DNA of 64,000 nucleotides from NCBI RefSeq assembly GCF_014648175.1, contig NZ_BMQP01000012.1:124001-188000 (forward strand). Reading direction: 5' to 3'. Shown here in pieces: positions 1 through 9,300 of the stretch. Source of the DNA: Planobispora rosea (GTDB lineage: Bacteria > Actinomycetota > Actinomycetes > Streptosporangiales > Streptosporangiaceae). Position numbers and translations under genes: made by a program. Within the stretch, counting starts at the first letter, position 1. Every line of letters begins with the position of its first letter. A model generated the notes under the pieces. The model saw only the letters and a program-made list of their open reading frames with translations. It did no database searches and was not told where the DNA came from.

Positions 1-1575
1 CTGGAGGTTGTAGAAGTCGGCCCCGGGGGTCTTGCCGTCGAAGAAGCGCCGGGCGACCGTTCCGTCGGGGGCGAAGGTGAAGGGGGCGGTGGAGGAGCCG
101 ACGACCTCGGTCACCACGAGGGTGGACTTCTTCGCGGCCACGTCCACGATCACGAATCCGCCGCTCACCGGCTTGTCCTTCTGGATGACCGTGAGCAGCA
201 CCTTGGAGCCGTCCTTCGACCACACCGGGAAGGCGCTCTCGAACGGCTTCTTCACGGTCGGCACCGTGAAGGACTCACCGGTCGAGACTTTGGTGATCTT
301 GAGGTAGTCCGTGTCCGACTGGGTGAACTTCAGGCCGGGGCTGAGGGCCACCAGTTCCTCGTCGGGTGACAGCGCCGGGGACGTCAGGTTGTCCACCTGG
401 CGGTAGGAGTCCTTCCCCCGTTCCCGGACGTAGGTGTTGAAGGGCTCCTTCACCCACATGTACCCGCTGAGCCTGACCGGGTCCTTCGGGTGCTCGTGCA
501 GGGTGATGCCGACCTCGGGCAGGACGATGTCCTTGGACGCCTTCTCCACCTCCTCCAGCGGGGAGAGGACGATCTCCGGCCCCGTGGCGCCGGGCGCGGC
601 GGCGGGCAGGAGCTCTCCGGCCGGGGACGGCGTGCCCGCCGCGGCGGGCGCCGAGGCCGCCGACGGGGACGTGAGCAGGTACACGGCGCTCCCGGAGAGC
701 AGCGCGACGGCCACGGCCCCCGCGCCGAGCAGCAGCGGCCGGCCGCGCCGTACCGGACGGGGGGCCGCCGGGGGAGGGCCGAGGTCGGTGGTGAGCAGTT
801 CGCCGACCAGCTTGAGCAGGACGTCGCTCGCCGTGGGGCGGGCGTGCGGATCCTTGGACAGGCAGGCCGCGACGACGCCGCGCAGGTCGTCCTCCACCGC
901 TTCCAGGTCCGGTTCGTCGTTGAGGATGCGGTTGACGGTCCCGGCCATCGAGCCGCCGTCGAAGGGGGAGCGCCCCGTCGCGGCGAACGCCAGGGTCGCG
1001 GCCCAGCCGAACAGGTCGGCCGCGGGCGCGGGCGCCTCGCCCCGGAGCAGTTCCGGGGCGGTGAAGGCCGGGACGCCGACGCTGCGGGTGTCGGCGGCGT
1101 CGGTCGAGGAGAGGGCCCTGGCCACCCCGAAGTTGATCACTCGTGGCCCGTCGGGGCCCAGCACCACGTTGTCGGGGCGGATGTCACCGTGCGTCATCCC
1201 GGCCTGGTGGACGGCGACCAGCGCCGTCATCATGCCGACCGCGAGCCGGTGCAGCGCCGGGCCCCGCAGGGTGCCCGAGGAGGCGACGGCCTCCTTGAGG
1301 CTGGGGCCGTCGATGTACTCGCTCACGATGTACGGCCGGCCGTCCGCCACCCCGGTGTCCAGGATCTCGGCGGTGCAGAACGCCGAGATCTCCCGCAGCG
1401 GCCCGGTCGCGGCGAGGAAACGCCCCGGATCGAGATCGGCCGGGAGCAGCCTGACGACGACCCGGTCCCCGCCGGGCGGGCGTCCCAGGTAGACCGCCTC
1501 CCCGAGCCGCCCGGCGATCTCGTACCCGTCCACGCTCCCGGGATCTCCCGGGCCGATCGGCGCGACATCCGGCAT
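1..1575 (-). CDS. Ser/Thr protein kinase-like receptor, probable pseudokinase, 3' end outside window
   Basis: Reads leftward from ATG 1575, preceded by a GGGGGGAG ribosome site; the C-terminus lies beyond base 1. The N-terminal ~255 residues follow the PknB-type kinase fold and a single membrane segment lies near residues 268-292, followed by an extracellular beta-propeller/TolB-like region (repeats around VWSKDGSKVLL and FTFAPDGTVARR). Catalytic positions are degenerate: the glycine loop is collapsed to GRLGEAVYLG, the VAIK lysine is Arg42, the HRD motif is HGD (H129-D131, Asp kept), and DFG is NFG (N148). So ATP/Mg binding is doubtful, although the fold seems intact (HGDIRPDN, APELL, KDPHARPTASDVL). 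It may be a scaffold or sensor rather than an active kinase. Family certain, activity not. Confidence 0.85.
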   Translation of the reverse strand, partial: MPDVAPIGPGDPGSVDGYEIAGRLGEAVYLGRPPGGDRVVVRLLPADLDPGRFLAATGPLREISAFCTAEILDTGVADGRPYIVSEYIDGPSLKEAVASSGTLRGPALHRLAVGMMTALVAVHQAGMTHGDIRPDNVVLGPDGPRVINFGVARALSSTDAADTRSVGVPAFTAPELLRGEAPAPAADLFGWAATLAFAATGRSPFDGGSMAGTVNRILNDEPDLEAVEDDLRGVVAACLSKDPHARPTASDVLLKLVGELLTTDLGPPPAAPRPVRRGRPLLLGAGAVAVALLSGSAVYLLTSPSAASAPAAAGTPSPAGELLPAAAPGATGPEIVLSPLEEVEKASKDIVLPEVGITLHEHPKDPVRLSGYMWVKEPFNTYVRERGKDSYRQVDNLTSPALSPDEELVALSPGLKFTQSDTDYLKITKVSTGESFTVPTVKKPFESAFPVWSKDGSKVLLTVIQKDKPVSGGFVIVDVAAKKSTLVVTEVVGSSTAPFTFAPDGTVARRFFDGKTPGADFYNLQ

Positions 1576-1652
1576 GTCGGCTCCCCCCTGCGGCGGTCAT
1601 TGCGGATCATCAATTATGAGGATCAAGAGCGACAGGGAGCAGCATTTCGTGA

Positions 1653-1817
1653 CTACGGGCCGGAAGCGGCCATCCAGGCGGCGATCTGCGCCCGCGAGTT
1701 GAAGCCCGGCTTGTTCATGATCGTCCGTACGTGGCTGTCCACCGTGTGCTCCGAGATGAACAGCCGCTCGCCGGTCTGCCTGTTGCTGAGCCCCTCGGCG
1801 ACCAGCCGCGCCGTCAC
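1653..1817 (-). pseudogene. LuxR-type HTH C-terminal remnant
   Basis: On the minus strand the last ~52 codons of a LuxR/NarL DNA-binding domain are readable (ARLVAEGLSNRQTGERLFIS, then EHTVDSHVRTIMNKPGFNSR), ending AAWMAASGP and a stop. The receiver or ATPase part of the parent regulator is absent; going upstream the reading frame runs straight into sequence that belongs to an oxidoreductase on the other strand. It has no independent start or promoter and is best read as a gene fragment left by a deletion or rearrangement. Confidence 0.7.
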
Positions 1818-2127
1818 CGGCTTCCGGCCGGGGGACGAGGTGTACGGCGGCTGCGGCCTGGACCTCGTGCCGGGCACGACGGGCCTGGCCGAGTACGCCT
1901 GTCTGCTTCAGGACGGCATGCTGCGCGCGATGCCGGCCGGGCTGACGTTCGAGCAGGCCGCGGCCGTCCCGGTGGCGGCGCTCACCGCACTCCAGGGGCT
2001 GAGCGACAAGGGCCGGGTCCGGCGCGGGCACCGGGTGCTCGCGCCCACGGGCGTCTTCGTGGAGGCCGTCCGTTATCTCGAACGGGGACACGCGAGGGGC
2101 GAGGTCGTGGTCACCATGGACGGCTGA
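1810..2127 (+). pseudogene. Zinc-type/quinone oxidoreductase (MDR) with most of the Rossmann domain deleted
   Basis: On the plus strand the frame ending at TGA 2125-2127 reads VTGFRPGDEVYG, AEYACLLQDGMLRAMPAGLT, AAAVPVAALTALQGL and then RVLAPTG, which are canonical stretches of medium-chain quinone/zinc oxidoreductases. It jumps from the start of the nucleotide-binding domain (RVL..G) directly to the C-terminal strand (EAVRYLERGHARGEVVVTM). About 150 codons between them, and everything before the GDEV motif, are missing. The 5' break joins the LuxR remnant on the opposite strand at about 1810-1820. No start codon or ribosome site belongs to it. Confidence 0.75.
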
Positions 2128-2155
2128 CGGCTGACGGCTGACGGCTGACGGCTGA
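2121..2155. repeat. Five tandem copies of CGGCTGA
   Basis: Five perfect copies of the 7-mer CGGCTGA. The first copy supplies the stop codon of the MDR remnant, and since 7 is not a multiple of 3 the array places TGA in all three frames. It lies between the broken-gene scar and the ECF41 gene. Confidence 0.95.
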
Positions 2156-2210
2156 CGCCGGTCCGGGCCCCATCGCGGCCGGTCCGTGCCGTGCGATCTA
2201 GGATCGGTGC

Positions 2211-3155
2211 ATGCCCCTGACCGCGAGCGACGTCGACCGGTTCGAGGCCTCCAGACCGCGTCTGCAGGCCATCGCCTACCGCCTCCTCGGCTCCGCCGGG
2301 GAGGCCGAGGACGCCGTGCAGGAGACCTTCCTGCGCTGGCAGGCCGCCGACGTCGACCGCATCGAGGTCCCCGAGGCCTGGCTGACGAAGGTCCTCACCA
2401 ACCTGTGCCTCAACCAGCTCACCTCCGCCCGGGCGCGCCGCGAGACCTATGTGGGCCAATGGCTTCCCGAGCCGCTGCTGGGAGGGGACCCGATGCTGGG
2501 CCCGGACGACACCGCCGAGCAGCGCGAATCGGTCTCCTACGCGGTCCTCACCCTCATGGAGCGCCTGTCCCCCAACGAGCGGGCGGTGTACGTGCTGCGG
2601 GAGGCCTTCGACTACCCGCACCGGGAGATCGCCGAGATCCTCGACATCACCGAGGCCGCCAGTCAGCAGATCTTCCACCGCGCCAAGAAGCACGTCGCGG
2701 AGGGCAGGGCCCGTACCGAGATCGACGAGGTCACCGCCCGGCGGATCGTCGAGGAGTTCCTGGCGGCCGCCACCAGCGGCCGGATCGAGCCGCTGGTGCG
2801 CCTGCTCACCGAGGACGCCGTCTCGATCGGCGACGGCGGCGGGAAGGTCCCGGCCCGCGCCAAGGCGTTCGAGGGCGCCGTCGCGGTCGCCACGTTCCTG
2901 CGGGGCCTGTTCAAACCCGGCCCGGCCAAGCGCGCCCTGGTCGGCGGCACGGCCGAGGTCTACGCCTGGACGGCCAACGGCGACCCCGCCGTCGTGGCCG
3001 TCGTGGACGGCCGGGTCGTCGGCATCATGTGCCTGGAGGTCACCGCCGAGGGCATCGCCGCGTTCCGCAACCAGATCAATCCCGACAAGCTCGAACGCGC
3101 GACCGCGCTCTGGGCGGCCACCGACCACGGGGAACCCCTGTTCACCGCCTTCTGA
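2211..3155 (+). CDS. ECF41-group RNA polymerase sigma factor with SnoaL-like C-terminal domain
   Basis: A 314-residue sigma factor: sigma2 at about 12-80 (YRLLGSAGEAEDAVQETFLR), sigma4 at about 115-165 (LSPNERAVYVLREAFDYPHR), then a SnoaL/NTF2-like extension. The two ECF41 hallmarks are present, DGGGK at about 206 and NPDKL at 290-294; in this group the extension controls activity in place of an anti-sigma factor. ECF41 genes typically sit beside one oxidoreductase or carboxymuconolactone-decarboxylase gene that they transcribe; here that is the FAD enzyme 110 bp downstream. A TTCACA at 3172-3177 resembles the -35 half of the ECF41 promoter, but no CGTC appears at the expected spacing, so the promoter assignment is unresolved. 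Confidence 0.93.
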   Translation: MPLTASDVDRFEASRPRLQAIAYRLLGSAGEAEDAVQETFLRWQAADVDRIEVPEAWLTKVLTNLCLNQLTSARARRETYVGQWLPEPLLGGDPMLGPDDTAEQRESVSYAVLTLMERLSPNERAVYVLREAFDYPHREIAEILDITEAASQQIFHRAKKHVAEGRARTEIDEVTARRIVEEFLAAATSGRIEPLVRLLTEDAVSIGDGGGKVPARAKAFEGAVAVATFLRGLFKPGPAKRALVGGTAEVYAWTANGDPAVVAVVDGRVVGIMCLEVTAEGIAAFRNQINPDKLERATALWAATDHGEPLFTAF

Positions 3156-3264
3156 GCGTCGTGTGAGGTGCTTCACATCGCGTTCCTGTCAGGAAAGGGC
3201 GGGCTGCCCGGTTCAAGGGGCGAACCCGCGAACCCGCGGGCCCGCGTGAGACAGGAGCAAGCAC

Positions 3265-4476
3265 ATGCGGCACCGCATCATCGTCCTCGGAGCCGGATAC
3301 ACCGGAGCCATCGCCGCCGGCCGCCTCGCCAGGCGGCTCCGCCGCGAGGATGTCGCCATCACTCTCGTCAACGCCGAGCCCGACTTCGTCGAACGTGTCC
3401 GCATGCACCAGCTGGCGGCCGGCCAGGACCTCAAGCCCCGGCCGCTCAGCGAGATGTTCGCGGGCACCGGTGTCGAACTGAGGCTCGCCAGGGTCACCGG
3501 CGTCGACGTCGATCGCAGGACGGTCACCGTCGCCGGGACCGGGACTGAGGCCGGGGCCGGGACCGAAGAACTCGCCTACGACACGCTCGTCTACGCCCTC
3601 GGCAGCGGCTGGAACGCCCAGGGCGTCCCCGGGACCGCCGAGCACGCCTACGAGATCGCGAGCCGCCCCGGAGCGCTCCGGCTGCGCGAGCGCCTGGCCC
3701 GCCTCGACACCGGGCAGACCGTGGTCGTCGTCGGCGGCGGCCTCACCGGCCTGGAGGCCGCGACCGAGATCGCCGAGGCCCGCCCGGACCTCGACGTCGC
3801 CCTCGTCGCCCGTGGCGGCCTCGGCGACTGGCTCTCACCCAAGGGCCGCGAGCACCTGCGGAAGGTCTTCGGCAAGCTCGGGATCACCGTGCACGAGCAC
3901 GCCGTCGTCACCGGAGTCGGAGCCGACCGCGTCACCACCGCCGAGGGCGAGGTCATCCCGGCCGCGGTCACCGTGTGGACCACCGGCTTCGCGGTCCACC
4001 CGATCGCGGAGGCGACCGCCCTGGAGGTCACCGGCACCGGTCAGATCGTGGTCGACGGGACCATGCGCTCGGTCTCGCACCCGGACGTGTACGCCGTCGG
4101 CGACGCGGCCATGGTGACGGGCCCCGGGGACAAGCCGCTGCGGATGTCGTGCGCCTCGGGAACGCCGACCGCGTGGCAGGCCGCCGACGCGATCGCGGCA
4201 CGCCTGACCGGAGGGAAGCTCCCCGACGTGCCGATCCGCTACTTCAACCAGTGCATCTCGCTGGGCCGCAAGGAGGGCCTGATCCAGTACGTCACCGCCG
4301 ACGACCGCGCCGTGCGGGCGGCCCTGACCGGACGGCTCGCCGCCGTCTACAAGGAACTGGTGTGCAAGGGCGCCGCCTGGAGCGTCGCCAACCCGACGCT
4401 CGGACTGCCGGCCCGGCGCCGCCGCGTCACGCGGGAGGAGGCCGCCGCTCGCTCGGCCGTCAAGGCGCCGGCGTAG
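3265..4476 (+). CDS. FAD-dependent NAD(P)H oxidoreductase (type II NADH dehydrogenase-like)
   Basis: 403 residues with two dinucleotide folds: FAD site VLGAGYTGAIAAGRLARRL at the N-terminus, NAD(P)H site VVVVGGGLTGLEAATEIAE near residue 155, and the C-terminal FAD contact DVYAVGDAAMV near 275. No transmembrane segment; likely a soluble or membrane-associated flavoprotein moving electrons from NAD(P)H to a quinone or small acceptor. A good ribosome site (AGGAG, 8 nt from the ATG) sits in a 109-bp gap after the ECF41 gene. Position and family make it the presumptive ECF41 target. The physiological acceptor cannot be read from sequence. Confidence 0.9.
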   Translation: MRHRIIVLGAGYTGAIAAGRLARRLRREDVAITLVNAEPDFVERVRMHQLAAGQDLKPRPLSEMFAGTGVELRLARVTGVDVDRRTVTVAGTGTEAGAGTEELAYDTLVYALGSGWNAQGVPGTAEHAYEIASRPGALRLRERLARLDTGQTVVVVGGGLTGLEAATEIAEARPDLDVALVARGGLGDWLSPKGREHLRKVFGKLGITVHEHAVVTGVGADRVTTAEGEVIPAAVTVWTTGFAVHPIAEATALEVTGTGQIVVDGTMRSVSHPDVYAVGDAAMVTGPGDKPLRMSCASGTPTAWQAADAIAARLTGGKLPDVPIRYFNQCISLGRKEGLIQYVTADDRAVRAALTGRLAAVYKELVCKGAAWSVANPTLGLPARRRRVTREEAAARSAVKAPA

Positions 4477-4614
4477 AGCACGAGGCGCGGCGGGCGCCCT
4501 CGGGTGCGGGCGTTCTCGGGTGCGGGCGCCGGGCACCCGGGCGCGGTGTCGTGTCAGCGGCCGTGTCAGTACGGCGACGGCCCGGTATCAGGGCGGCCGA
4601 CGACGGTGGACGCC

Positions 4615-5559
4615 ATGAACGGTTCAGCGATCGCGGCCTCGGGGCTGCGGAAGGCTTACAAGGACAAGACCGTGCTCGACGGCATCGACCTGGACGTCCG
4701 GGCCGGAACGATCTTCGCCCTGCTCGGGCCCAACGGCGCCGGGAAGACCACGACGGTGAACGTGCTGACCACGCTGCTGACCCCCGACGCCGGGAAGGCG
4801 GTCGTCGCCGGGCACGACGTGGTCACGGAGACCAGGGCGGTGCGCGCGGCGATCGGGGTCACCGGGCAGTTCGCCTCGGTGGACAACCTGCTCACCGGCG
4901 AGGAGAACCTGCTGATGATGGCCGATCTCCTGCACCTGCCCAGGAAGGAGGGCAGGCGGATCACCGGCCGGTTGCTCGACCGCTTCGAGCTGGGGGAGGC
5001 GGCGGGCAAGCCGGCGGCGTCCTACTCCGGGGGCATGCGCCGCAAGCTGGACCTCGCCATGACGCTGGTCGGTGACCCGCAGATCATCTTCCTGGACGAG
5101 CCCACGACCGGACTCGATCCGCGCAGCCGCCGCACCATGTGGGAGATCATCCGGGAACTGGTCGCCGACGGTACGACGATCTTCCTCACCACCCAGTACC
5201 TCGAGGAGGCCGACCAGCTCGCCGACCGCATCGCCGTACTCGATCAGGGCCGGCTGGTCGCCGAGGGCACCGCCGACGAGCTCAAGCGCCGGATTCCGGG
5301 CAGCCACGTCCGGCTGCGGTTCACCGATCGGCACGACTTCGACGCCGCGGCACGGGTCCTGCCCGAGTCCGCGGGCGACGACGAGGAGCTGACCCTGCGC
5401 GTCCCCGGCGACGGCGGCGTCAGGTCGCTGCGCGCGCTGCTCGATCGGCTCGACGCGCATTCCATCGAAGTCGATGAGCTGTCGGTGCACACCCCGGACC
5501 TGGACGACGTCTTCCTCGCCCTCACCGGCCACGGGAACAAGGAGGTCAACGTACGATGA
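4615..5559 (+). CDS. ABC exporter ATP-binding protein, DrrA-like
   Basis: 314 residues. Walker A GPNGAGKTT at 38-46, signature SGGM at 138-141, Walker B FLDEP with D161/E162, followed by the D-loop and the C-terminal extension (DUF4162-like) usual in daunorubicin-resistance DrrA proteins. ATG 4615 is chosen because homology begins at once (SGLRKAYKDKTVLDGID); further upstream the frame is low-complexity Gly/Ala/Arg. No strong ribosome site precedes it. The stop overlaps the permease ATG (ATGA), so the two are translationally coupled. Exports an unknown hydrophobic compound with the next protein. Confidence 0.93.
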   Translation: MNGSAIAASGLRKAYKDKTVLDGIDLDVRAGTIFALLGPNGAGKTTTVNVLTTLLTPDAGKAVVAGHDVVTETRAVRAAIGVTGQFASVDNLLTGEENLLMMADLLHLPRKEGRRITGRLLDRFELGEAAGKPAASYSGGMRRKLDLAMTLVGDPQIIFLDEPTTGLDPRSRRTMWEIIRELVADGTTIFLTTQYLEEADQLADRIAVLDQGRLVAEGTADELKRRIPGSHVRLRFTDRHDFDAAARVLPESAGDDEELTLRVPGDGGVRSLRALLDRLDAHSIEVDELSVHTPDLDDVFLALTGHGNKEVNVR

Positions 5560-6317
5560 ACGCCATCTCGGCTTCCCTGGCGGACTCCGCGACCATGCTG
5601 CGGCGCAACTTCCGGCACACGACGCGGAATCCGGTGGCGCTGTTCAACGGCATCGTCATGCCGGTCTTCCTGATGTTCCTGATGGTCTACGTGTTCGGCG
5701 GCGCGTTCAGCGTCGGCGTGGACTACGCCGACTACGCGACGCCGGGGCTGATCCTGACGACCATCTGCTACGGCATCGGCTCCACCGCGATCGCGGTGAA
5801 CTCCGACATGACGAACGGGTTCATCAACCGGCTCCGCGTCATGGACGTCTCCCGGGCCGCGGTGCTGAACGCGCACGTGATCGAGAGCGTGCTCCGGAGC
5901 CTGGTGGCCATCACGCTCGTCACCGGGGTCGCGTTGCTGATGGGATTCCGGCCGTCGGCGGGTTTGGCGCAGTGGCTCGGCGTGGTCGGCATCGTCGTGC
6001 TGACGGTGGTGGCGATCAGCTGGCTGACCGTCGCGGCCGGTCTCGCGGCGAAGACGCCGGAGAGCGCGGGCATGACCGTCGTCCCGCTGATGCTCCTTCC
6101 CTTCCTGAGCAGCGCGTTCGTGCCGGCCGACAAGATGGGGCCGGGCGCGCGGCAGTTCGCGGAGCACCAGCCGTTCACCTCGATCATCGAAGCCCTGCGC
6201 GGGCTGCTGACCGGCGCGCCGTCGGCGAGCTCGATCGTCACGGCGATCGCCTGGTGCGTGGGGGTCACGCTGATCGGCTACCTGTGGGCGCGCAGGGCGT
6301 TCACGAGGCAAGGGTGA
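5556..6317 (+). CDS. ABC-2 type permease, DrrB-like
   Basis: 253 residues with about six membrane segments and the ABC-2 family pattern, including the N-terminal amphipathic start (LRRNFRHTTRNPVALFNGI) and the C-terminal FTSIIEALRGLL motif. Starts within the stop of the ATPase gene. Its 3' end overlaps the 3' end of the convergent AfsR-like gene by 17 bp, leaving no room for an intergenic terminator. Forms the membrane half of the DrrAB-type exporter; the convergent giant regulator is a plausible but unproven controller. Confidence 0.92.
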   Translation: MNAISASLADSATMLRRNFRHTTRNPVALFNGIVMPVFLMFLMVYVFGGAFSVGVDYADYATPGLILTTICYGIGSTAIAVNSDMTNGFINRLRVMDVSRAAVLNAHVIESVLRSLVAITLVTGVALLMGFRPSAGLAQWLGVVGIVVLTVVAISWLTVAAGLAAKTPESAGMTVVPLMLLPFLSSAFVPADKMGPGARQFAEHQPFTSIIEALRGLLTGAPSASSIVTAIAWCVGVTLIGYLWARRAFTRQG

Positions 6318-9300
6318 TCTCGGCCAGCTCACGCCAGTCCTGCCGTCCGCCGGCACGGATCGCCTCGGTGAACACGGGTTCACCGAGGCGATCGCGCGTC
6401 TCCGCGGCGATCCTGGCGACGTCCGGGTGCGAACGATCCGGCGTGCCGCGCACGCCGTCGCTCGCCGCGAGCAGCCGCACGGCCTGCTCGTACTGTCCCC
6501 GGCGCAGGGCGAGGTCCGCGATCCCGATCAGGATGTCGGCGATCGTCGGCGGATGCGTGTGCTCCGAGACCGTGGCCGCGCGCAACGCCTCGGCCCGGTA
6601 CGCGCGGGACTCGTCGAGATCCTCGGTGAGGTAGCCGTACAGGTCCATGGTCGCGGCACGGACGGAGTCGGACATCCCCTCATCGCCCAGCGCCGCCCGC
6701 ACCGTGGCCAGATGCTCGCGTGCCTGGTCCGGCTCGCCGCGCCAGTACGCCAGCTGCGCCTGTGCGAGAGCCAGCTGGGCCAGGGCGTCCGGCCAGGTGA
6801 TCCCGCTCACGCACCGCTGCGCCTCCGCCATGGCGGACACGCTGGAGCGCTCATCGCCGAGCAGCCAGTACAGCTGGGCCTGCCGCGCCCGCATGCCGAC
6901 CACGTCCTCGATCGCGCCCGCCTCGGTCGTCGCCGTGATCGCCTCTCCGTAGTGCTCGCACGCGCGTGCGAACTCACCGCGCGAGGCGAGGCGATCGGCC
7001 AGGAAGGTCAGCGCCAGCGACATCCCCATCCGGTCGCCCAGTGCGCGGAACTCGGCGAGGGCGATCTCGGCGTCGGCGTCCACGTCGGTCTCGTCGCCGC
7101 CGAGCACGAGCCGGAACCGGCCGCGAGTGAGCCTGGCCTGCGCGCGCACCCACGGATCCTCGTCGGCGATGAGCGGCTCGACCGCGGGAAGGAACTCCGT
7201 CGGGCCCCGCAGCGTCGCCTCCAGCAGCCCGGCGAACCCGAGCATCGGGTGGCGGGACCCGCTGCGCAGGGCGAGCCGGTGCGCTTCCTGGATCCACTCC
7301 CGCGCCTGGTACTGGTCGCCGCTGACCCCGGCGGTCAGGAACATCGTCACCATGAGGTACGCCAGCGCCCGGACCTCGTCGGGCACCTCACCGCGCAGCG
7401 AGGCCGCCGCGACGCACAACTCGGTGCCCTCGGCCCGGTGCCCGCTGAGGTACCAGTACCAGCCCGAGGCCGCGACCAGCCGCATCGCCTCCTGGGCCCA
7501 TCCCTCGGCGATCGCCCCGCGCAGGGCCGCGCCGATGTTGTCGTGTTCGGCCTCCAGTACGGCCAGCCATTCCAGTTGCCGGGCCGTGCGCAGGTGCGGA
7601 TCGGCCGTCTCGGCCAACTCGGTGAAGTAGGCGAGATGCGCCCGCCGCGCCGACTCGCTCTCCCCGGCCTCGACGAGCCGGTGCGCCGCGTACTCCCTGA
7701 TGGTGCCGAGCATCCGGTAGCGCGGCGTGCCCTCGCCGTCGGCGACCAGCAGCGACTTCTCGATCAGCGCGGTCAGCAGGTCGAGCACCTGCTCCCCGGC
7801 GACCGTCCCGTCGCCGTCCCCGTCTCCGTTCCCGTCCCCGCACACCCGCTCTGCCGCTTCCAGGCTCGCCCCGCCGGAGAAAACCGACAGCCGCCGCAGC
7901 ACGCCGCGTTCGGCCTCGGTGAGCAGATCCCAGCTCCAGTCCACGACCGCGCGCAGCGTCCTGTGCCGGGCGAGGGCCGTACGGCTGCCGCCGGTCAGCA
8001 GACGGAACCGGTCATCGAGCCGGCGTGCCAGCTGATCGACGGACATGGTGCGCAGCCGTGCCGCGGCCAGTTCGATCGCCAGCGGGATCCCGTCGAGGGC
8101 CCGGCAGATCCGCGCCATGGCCGACAGGGTGTGCGCGTCGGAGCCGATGTCCTTGCGCACCAGCTCCGCGCGGTCCCGCAGCAGCCGGACCGCGGGTGAG
8201 GATCCGGCCTCGGAGGGGTCGGCTCCCCGTGCGGGCAGCGCGAGCGGCTCGACCTGCCACAGCACCTCTCCGGTGATCCCGAGCGGTTCCCTGCTGGTGG
8301 CCAGGATCCGCAGCCTGCGGCACTCTCCCAGGAGCCGATCCGCGAAAGCCGCGGCCGCCTCGATCACGTGCTCGCAGTTGTCCAGGATCAGCAGGATCGA
8401 GCGTTCCCGGATCGCGGTGACGAGCCGATCCACCGGTTCCCCGCTCGGCGCGGCACCGAGCAGTGCGTGGTCGCGCAGGCCGATCGCGGTGAGAACGGCC
8501 TGCGCCAGATCACCGCCTTCCCGCACCGGGGCCAGTTCGACCAGCCACGCCCCGTCCGGCAGCTCGGCGAGCATCGTCCGCGCGGTCTCCGTGGCCAGCC
8601 TCGTCTTGCCGGAGCCTCCCGGTCCCGTCAAGGTGACCAGCCGGTGCCTGACGACCAGACCGGTGACCGCGGAGACGTCGTCGTCCTTGCCGACGAAGCT
8701 CGTCAGCTCGGCGCGCAGGTTCGTCCTGTGGTTGTCCGCCCGCTCACCCAGCTCTCCCCGGAGCAGCGCGGTGTGCAGCGCGGAGAGCTCGGCCGACGGA
8801 TCGGTGCCCAGCTCCTCGGCGAGCCGCTCGCGCGTCCGCTGGTACACGGTCAGCGCCTCGGCCGCCCGTCCCGCCTCGGCGAGCGCTCGCATCAACGCCG
8901 CCACGAACCCCTCCCGCAGCGGGTACGCGGCGACCAGCTCGGTCAGCTCGGAGACCAGCTCCGAGCCGCGGCCGAGGCGGATGTCCGCATCCACCCGGTC
9001 CCCGAGCGCGGCGACGTGGAGCTCGTCCAGACGCGCGACCGCGGCGTCGAACAGCTGGCTGTCCTGCAGCGCGATGTCCGCCATGGCCGTGCCGCGCCAC
9101 AACGCCAGGGCCGAGCGGAGCAGGTCCGCCCGCGCCGCGGGCTCGGCGGTGCGGGCCTGACCGACCAGCTGCTCGAACCGGCACACGTCCACGGCGTCGG
9201 GAGCCACGGCCAGCCGGTACCCGCCGGACTCCGCCTCGATCACCGCCTCCGGCACCGCCCTGCGCAGCCGGGACACCAGCGCCTGCAGGGCGTTCACCTC

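Noticed and set aside
434..2127. Long open frames on the plus strand opposite the kinase gene
   Set aside because: Arg/Gly/Ala-rich shadow frames of a real minus-strand gene; only the last ~300 bases carry true homology (the oxidoreductase remnant).
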